The position numbers were made by a program, and so were the translations under genes. From Acidobacteriota bacterium (lineage in GTDB: Bacteria > Acidobacteriota > Blastocatellia > Pyrinomonadales > Pyrinomonadaceae): a DNA stretch of 9,151 bases. Below the pieces are notes generated by a model. The model searched no databases. It saw nothing but the letters and a program-made list of their open reading frames with translations, and was not told where the DNA came from. Position 1 is the first letter of the stretch; each line of letters begins with the position of its first letter. This document shows, piece after piece, positions 4,688 through 9,151 of this stretch. The DNA lies in assembly GCA_029777145.1 (NCBI GenBank), contig JAKOSS010000319.1, forward strand, positions 1 to 9,151, given 5' to 3'.

Positions 4688-7116
4688 TGGATCCTGCGGT
4701 TTGGAAAAAAGTGAAGACGGCGTTTGCCGACATTTCGGAAACACCGAACGGCCATCGCGCAGCGAAAATCGCCGCGCTGGAAACCGATGTACGCGAGGAA
4801 GTCGCCAAGATGCTCGCGGCGAACGAGGCGGACAGCCGTTCGCTCAACGATCCGATCTTCGACCTTCACGATCTCGAACCTGCCGATGAACCGGTCGCGA
4901 TCGACGGCTACACGATCGAACGCGAGATCGGGCACGGCGGAATGGGCATCGTTTACGAAGCGCGCCGCGAGACCGCCGGCGTCTCCCAAAAGGTCGCGCT
5001 GAAGGTGATCCGCCGGGGCATGAACAACGACGTCATCCTCAAGCGATTCCGTTCGGAACAGCAGATCCTGGCGACCCTTCGGAACGAATACATCGCGCGA
5101 TTTCTTGACGGCGGTCGGACCAGAGACGGTCTGCCGTATTTTGCGATGGAGTTCGTCGACGGCCTTCCGATCACCGAATATTGCGCCGCGGGACGGAGCA
5201 CCGAGGAGATCGTCGCGCTTTTCCGCGATGTCTGCGGGGCGGTTTCATCGGCCCACGCGCAGCTCGTCGTCCACCGCGATCTCAAGCCATCGAACATCTT
5301 CGTGACGCCCGACGGACGTCCGAAACTGCTCGATTTCGGCATCGCGAAGGTGCTCGATGTCGAATCGGGCGACGGAACCGCGACGCAGTTCGGGATGATG
5401 ACGCCGCAGTACGCTTCGCCCGAACAAGTGCGCGGCGAAAAGGTTTCGACGCTGACCGACGTCTACAGTCTCGGACTCATTCTCTATGAACTGCTGACGG
5501 GCGGCCGGCCCTACGAAACGGAGGGCAAGAATTACGCCGAGATCCTCGACACGGTGACGCAGTCCGTCCCCGTTCCGCCGTCGCAGATCCGCGGCGCGCG
5601 TCCCGACTTCACAAGCGGGCTCGGCGATCTCGACAACATCGTCATGAAGGCGCTTCAAAAGGAACAGGACCGGCGCTATTCGTCGGTTGAGCAGTTCTCC
5701 GAGGATCTCCGGCGATTTCTCGCGGGTCTTCCGGTCATTGCTCGCGCCGACACGGTTTCGTACCGGCTTCGACGATTTCTCGGGCGCAATCGGGCTGCCG
5801 CCGCCGCGTCGCTGGCCGTTACGCTGACGCTCCTCGGCGGAATCGGCGCGACCTCGTGGCAAGCGTATCGCGCGGAAAAGCAGCGGTTGCTCGCCGAGAA
5901 GCGCTTCCGCGAAGTGCGGACGATCGCCAACAACGTCGTGTTCAAATACGACGACGAGATCAAGAAACTCGACGGCTCGACGGCCGTGCGGGAGATGATC
6001 GTCGCCGACGCGACCGATTATCTCGATAACCTCGCCGCCGATTCCGAGGGCGACATCGAGCTCGAAAGGGAACTCGCGCTCGCCTATCTGAAACTCGGCG
6101 ACGCGCAGGGCGCGATCTATTCGGCGAACACCGGCAACACCGCCGGCGCGCTGCAGAATTACACGAAATCGATCGAATTGCTGGAAAAAGTTGTCGACGG
6201 AATGCCGAATGATGTCGGGGCAAAAGACGATCTGCTCACCGCCTACGACAAGCGGATCTCGTTGGCCGCGCGGACTGATGGCGAAAGCAGCCTCAAACTC
6301 GGTCTGTTGGACAAATCAACGGCGCTGGTCGAGCAGATCCTGAGAACGGAACCGCGCTCGGTCAAGCGTCTCGCGCAATTGTCGCGGCTTTACGTCCGCA
6401 AGGGCGATTCGGTCGGGACGATCGTCTCGCGTCCGGATCTGGAAAAGAAGCTCGAAAGCCATTTGAAAGCGCTTCAATTTGCGGATGAGGCGTTGGAGTC
6501 GGCGGCGGACGATCCGGAAATCGTGCGCGGGGCCGTGCGGTCCGAGCAGCGTGTCGGGACGGATTATTACTGGCTCGGCGTGAACGCGCTCAAATTCGGG
6601 AATCCGCAGGACGCTCCGGAGAACTTCAAATCGGCCCTGCCGCATCACCAACGAATGTTCGAACTGAGCGACCGACTGGGCCGATTGCAACCCGCAACGG
6701 CCGAGACTCGCCGCGATCGGTTGGCGGTCCTGACCTCGCTCGCGCCGACGCTCGCCCAGAACGGGCGGCTCGATGAAGCCTTGCAATTGGCGCGTGACGC
6801 CGAGGTGATCGCGCGCACGACGCAATCGCTCGACCCGGCAAATCGCGAAGCGACGTTCGATGTCGGTGAGGTTCAGCTACTTTATTCGACGATCTATTCG
6901 ATTTCGGGAAAAGCGGAAATATCGGTTGATTTCAAACTGAAAGCGCGCGACGTGTTTCACGGCATCTTCGCCGCCGATCGAAGCAATCTCGAGGCGTTCA
7001 CGCGGACCGTCAACCTAACCAAAGAATTGAATCTCGACCTCGAGCGGCTGGGGCGGCAAACGGACGCAGAGAAGAACCGAGCGCGTCTCGCGGAACTCCA
7101 GTCGGCCCGGAAGTAA
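4687..7116 (+). CDS. Transmembrane Ser/Thr protein kinase with TPR-like outer domain
   Basis: The 809-residue product starts at the ATG overlapping the sigma stop by 1 nt (TGATG). In-frame codons back to 4645 lie inside the sigma gene and are rejected. The N-terminal helical segment (1-48, MDPAVWKKVK...EEVAKMLAANE) is typical of kinases found beside such sigma factors. The Hanks-type kinase domain is at about 75-345: glycine loop GHGGMG (82-87), Lys106 in VALK, Glu124 in helix C, HRDLKPSN (196-203, Asp198 the catalytic base), DFG (216-218), activation segment with Thr239 and SPE (244-246) in place of APE, and DVYSLG (258-263). All catalytic residues are present. One membrane helix lies at about 370-391. 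The remaining 400 or so residues should be outside the membrane and contain TPR-like helices (for example 461-500, LALAYLKLGDAQGA...ALQNYTKSIELLEK), probably a sensing or protein-binding domain. The likely substrate is the co-encoded sigma factor. Confidence 0.95.
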   Translation: MDPAVWKKVKTAFADISETPNGHRAAKIAALETDVREEVAKMLAANEADSRSLNDPIFDLHDLEPADEPVAIDGYTIEREIGHGGMGIVYEARRETAGVSQKVALKVIRRGMNNDVILKRFRSEQQILATLRNEYIARFLDGGRTRDGLPYFAMEFVDGLPITEYCAAGRSTEEIVALFRDVCGAVSSAHAQLVVHRDLKPSNIFVTPDGRPKLLDFGIAKVLDVESGDGTATQFGMMTPQYASPEQVRGEKVSTLTDVYSLGLILYELLTGGRPYETEGKNYAEILDTVTQSVPVPPSQIRGARPDFTSGLGDLDNIVMKALQKEQDRRYSSVEQFSEDLRRFLAGLPVIARADTVSYRLRRFLGRNRAAAAASLAVTLTLLGGIGATSWQAYRAEKQRLLAEKRFREVRTIANNVVFKYDDEIKKLDGSTAVREMIVADATDYLDNLAADSEGDIELERELALAYLKLGDAQGAIYSANTGNTAGALQNYTKSIELLEKVVDGMPNDVGAKDDLLTAYDKRISLAARTDGESSLKLGLLDKSTALVEQILRTEPRSVKRLAQLSRLYVRKGDSVGTIVSRPDLEKKLESHLKALQFADEALESAADDPEIVRGAVRSEQRVGTDYYWLGVNALKFGNPQDAPENFKSALPHHQRMFELSDRLGRLQPATAETRRDRLAVLTSLAPTLAQNGRLDEALQLARDAEVIARTTQSLDPANREATFDVGEVQLLYSTIYSISGKAEISVDFKLKARDVFHGIFAADRSNLEAFTRTVNLTKELNLDLERLGRQTDAEKNRARLAELQSARK

Positions 7117-7117
7117 T

Positions 7118-7414
7118 TCAGAAGTCTCCCAATTTCAGTCCGGTTTTTTGCTGGAACTGTTCGGCAAGCGACGGCATTTCGAACGAACTCTCGTCACGCG
7201 TCGCGCGCTCGACGCGCCACATCGGAAAGAAATATTCCTGCATCGGCAGGTAAGGCTCGCCGTTTTTGATCGCGCTCGTCCATTCCTCGAAGTAATTCAG
7301 ATCGATCCCGCGGACGAAGATCCCCGCCGACCCGATCTCGTGGAGTACTCCGACAACCTTCTCGCGCGGGCTGTGAAGAACGATGATGATGCTGTCGCCT
7401 GGTTCCAAACGCAT
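7118..7414 (-). CDS. Small conserved-looking protein of unknown function
   Basis: The 98-residue product starts MRLEPGDSIIIVLHSPREKV and ends QKTGLKLGDF. The alternation of hydrophobic residues in 8-40 (IIIVLHS, VVGVLHEI, GIFVRGI) suggests a small beta-barrel, loosely like Sm/SH3 folds. A Phe/Tyr/Trp-rich segment (EEWTSAIKNGEPYLPMQEYFFPMWRVER, 43-70) and an acidic-to-polar tail follow. There is no signal peptide or membrane segment, so it should be cytoplasmic. I do not recognise a named family. The frame is open further upstream (to 7507), but that part is made of intergenic repeat words, so the ATG at 7414 is preferred. No Shine-Dalgarno is visible, and a TACAAT lies only 9 nt upstream. It converges on the kinase gene with a single base between stops. 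Confidence 0.75.
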   Translation of the reverse strand: MRLEPGDSIIIVLHSPREKVVGVLHEIGSAGIFVRGIDLNYFEEWTSAIKNGEPYLPMQEYFFPMWRVERATRDESSFEMPSLAEQFQQKTGLKLGDF

Positions 7415-7423
7415 GGTTCGGTC

Positions 7424-7429
7424 ATTGTA
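7424..7429 (-). promoter_or_regulatory. Candidate -10 element of the 98-residue gene
   Basis: TACAAT on the minus strand (5/6 to consensus) ends 9 nt before the ATG at 7414, which predicts a leader of only a few bases. TTCACG lies 10 nt upstream of it (7445-7440), too close for a normal -35. The site is weak evidence by itself, but agrees with the lack of a Shine-Dalgarno. Confidence 0.3.
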
Positions 7430-7464
7430 AACGGTTGGACGTGAATTTTCGAGAGCTCTTTCTT

Positions 7465-7601
7465 GCGGACTCCGCGCACTTTGGGTGAGGGTAGCTTCTG
7501 GATTCACTTACGCGGTCGTCCATTTGGGGAGATGTCTCACGCGGAGATCGCGAAAATCGCCAAGCATATTCCTTAGCGGACTCCGCGCACTTTGCGTGAG
7601 A
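7465..7601. repeat. Direct and inverted repeat cluster in the kinase-SMC spacer
   Basis: A 25-nt direct repeat, GCGGACTCCGCGCACTTTGS followed by GTGAG, occurs at 7465-7489 and 7576-7600 with one base difference. Between the copies, TCTCACGC (7535-7542) is the exact inverse of GCGTGAGA (7594-7601), and GCGGAG (7541-7546) is the inverse of CTCCGC (7581-7586), so 7535-7601 can fold into an imperfect hairpin. The same word families (GATCGCG, GCGGAG) recur at 7637-7653. This looks like dispersed intergenic repeat material in the roughly 300-bp spacer 7415-7718, where I see no gene. Confidence 0.7.
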
Positions 7602-7694
7602 AATGAACTTCCGCGGCGTCATAATCTCATGGCGTGATCGCGAAGATCGCGGAGGTTTGTCACCGCCATGCTACCAACTTCACCCCGATTATTC

Positions 7695-7700
7695 TAAAAT
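7695..7700 (+). promoter_or_regulatory. Candidate -10 element of the SMC gene
   Basis: TAAAAT (5/6 to consensus) ends 18 nt before the GTG start at 7719. No convincing -35 is seen at normal spacing, though TTCACC lies 10 nt upstream (7679-7684). A start near 7707 would leave a leader of about 12 nt with no Shine-Dalgarno. Confidence 0.35.
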
Positions 7701-7718
7701 CGAAACCTTAACGAAGCC

Positions 7719-9151
7719 GTGCATATCACCAAGATCGAACTCGAGAACATCAAGTCCCACGCGCATTTTTCTCAGGAATTTCAGCGCGGGACGACGGCGA
7801 TCGTCGGCGAGAACGGCGCCGGAAAAACGACGATCATCGAGGCCGTCGCGTGGACGCTATTCGATCTGCTCGACTACCGAAAGGAAGATTTTCTCCGGCG
7901 CGGAGAGAAGAAAGGATCAGCGCGCGTGACGTTTGAGAGCAGCCACGACGAGCGCCGTTACATGGTCCATCGCGACACCGGGACCGGCTATTACGTTTAC
8001 GATCCGGAGCTCAAACTGAGGATCGCGGACAAGAAGGAGGAAGTATCGCGATTTCTCTGGCTGCATCTCGGCGTCGAGCCGGGAACCGATCTCGAAGTGC
8101 TTTTCCGCACGGCGATCGGAGTCCCGCAGGGAACGTTCACGGCGGTTTTCCTCGACACGGTTTCGAATCGGAAAAAGGCGTTCGACAAGCTCTTGAAGGT
8201 CGATGAATACCGGTTCGGATCGGACAAGCTTCGCGACACGTCGCGGTTCGTCGAACTCAAGATCGTTGCGGTTCGCGAAAAGATCGCGCGCGCCGAAGGC
8301 GAGCTCATGCGCTTTGACGCGATCGAGTCGGAATCGAAACATTTCCGCGAACAATCCTCGCAGCTTGCGGCGGCGGCCGGGTCGGTCGAAAAGGAAGTCG
8401 CGGCGCACAAATCCGCCGTCGACGGATTGGATGCCAGCGAAGCCCGCGTGATCGCGCTCAAGAACGAGTTCGACGCCGTTGAGTCGGCACGTTCGAAAGC
8501 CGAATTCGTACTCAGCCGGCGGGAGTTGGAACTCAAGGCGGCGCAGGATGCGGCCGGGCGCGTGAAGGCGGTCGAGGCCGATTCGCAAGCTTACGTGAAG
8601 GCCGCGGGGATGATTCGTGAGCTCGAACGCGAACGCGTCGAGCGCGACAAGATCCGCCAGACGATAGCGTCGATCGAGAACGCAAAATCGCGTGTGATCG
8701 CTGATCAGCGCCGTTTCTCCGCGGAGCTTGAACGGATCCAGACGGCGCGCGCGGCGATCGCCGATCTGCAGCCGAAGGCCGATGCTCAGGAATCCGCCGA
8801 AAAGGAACGGGACGAACTGCGCGCCGAGATCGCCCGCCGCGAGCCGCTCGAAAAGAACGTCGCACGTCTCGACAAGCGTCTGGCCGAACTGCGCGACCGT
8901 TTTGCCGCGCAGCGTGAATTGGTCAAGGACCTGACCGCGCGGTCGGCCGGCGCCGAAAATCTCGGAGAACTCGAGACGAAATCTTCCGATCTCACGAAAA
9001 AGATCGCCGATTTTCGCGCACAACTCGACGCCGACGAGCGTTTTCAGCGCGAGATCAAGAACGGACTGTGTCCGGTGCTTTCCGAAAAATGCCTCAATCT
9101 GAAACCCGGCCAGACGCTCGAAGGATTCGTTTCGAACAAGTTCACCGAGAT
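7719..9151 (+). CDS. Rad50/SbcC-like SMC-family ATPase (3' end outside window)
   Basis: The frame is open from GTG 7719 to the window edge, giving 477 complete codons. There is no stop, so the gene is cut by the window and is not broken. The N-terminus HITKIELENIKSHAHFSQEF leads into Walker A GENGAGKTT (30-38), the classic start of the Rad50/SbcC nucleotide-binding domain. A Q-loop-like VPQGTF follows at 135-140. From about 175 to 447 the protein is a long charged coiled coil. At 451-458 it has CPVLSEKC, at the place where Rad50/SbcC proteins carry the zinc-hook CxxC. The hook position suggests a full length of roughly 900-1000 residues, with Walker B and signature motif still to come. Such proteins work with an Mre11/SbcD nuclease on DNA ends. 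No such gene lies upstream, so a partner might be downstream. GTG is the only start after the in-frame TAA at 7695. Confidence 0.9.
   Translation, partial: MHITKIELENIKSHAHFSQEFQRGTTAIVGENGAGKTTIIEAVAWTLFDLLDYRKEDFLRRGEKKGSARVTFESSHDERRYMVHRDTGTGYYVYDPELKLRIADKKEEVSRFLWLHLGVEPGTDLEVLFRTAIGVPQGTFTAVFLDTVSNRKKAFDKLLKVDEYRFGSDKLRDTSRFVELKIVAVREKIARAEGELMRFDAIESESKHFREQSSQLAAAAGSVEKEVAAHKSAVDGLDASEARVIALKNEFDAVESARSKAEFVLSRRELELKAAQDAAGRVKAVEADSQAYVKAAGMIRELERERVERDKIRQTIASIENAKSRVIADQRRFSAELERIQTARAAIADLQPKADAQESAEKERDELRAEIARREPLEKNVARLDKRLAELRDRFAAQRELVKDLTARSAGAENLGELETKSSDLTKKIADFRAQLDADERFQREIKNGLCPVLSEKCLNLKPGQTLEGFVSNKFTE

Noticed and set aside
7415..7507. Longer N-terminus for the 98-residue gene
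   Set aside because: These codons are made from the intergenic repeat unit seen again at 7576-7600, and a -10-like TACAAT falls inside them.
7917..9023. 368-codon minus-strand frame
   Set aside because: It lies antisense to the SMC ATPase, whose Walker A, Q-loop and hook motifs prove the plus strand. The long open antisense frame follows from GC-rich codon bias.

Overview
The window is an ordinary chromosomal stretch, probably from an Acidobacteriota member such as Blastocatellia/Pyrinomonadaceae. That assignment is an inference from three things: moderately GC-rich genes, an ECF sigma factor overlapping a membrane Ser/Thr kinase that carries a TPR-like outer domain, and spacers built from short degenerate palindromic words of the GCGATTTGCGATT and TTTGCGTCTTGGCG kind. 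No marker gene allows a firm taxon. I saw no rRNA, tRNA, CRISPR array, transposase or phage gene.

Layout. Positions 1-423 (+) hold the end of a small proline-rich putative lipoprotein. It converges on recA (496-1527, -) across a 67-nt near-perfect hairpin. Upstream of recA lies about 850 bp without a convincing gene. This gap holds a sigma70-type recA promoter, a cluster of nested inverted repeats, and a large degenerate palindrome. A secreted TPR protein (2443-4029, -) ends in a strong intrinsic terminator (2380-2421). Across a 100-bp divergent spacer, an ECF sigma factor (4130-4687, +) overlaps by one base a transmembrane Ser/Thr kinase (4687-7116, +). The kinase ends 1 nt from the stop of a small convergent gene of unknown function (7118-7414, -). 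A repeat-bearing spacer follows. The window ends inside a Rad50/SbcC-like SMC ATPase (7719-9151, +, truncated by the window edge) that carries a CX6C version of the zinc-hook motif.

How the genes may work together. The sigma factor and kinase look like a sigma/kinase signalling pair of the ECF43 type. The sigma region 2.2 lacks the acidic DAED-type motif of normal ECF factors and has a threonine (T53) there. This fits a model in which kinase phosphorylation activates the sigma factor, as reported for Vibrio EcfP/PknT. The divergent TPR protein shares the spacer and is a candidate target or partner. recA and the SMC ATPase are both recombination/repair genes, but they are 6 kb apart and not in one operon. 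The most interesting observations are the sigma/kinase pair, the unusual hook, and the structured or repeat-rich spacers. I did not find a clearly new multi-gene system.
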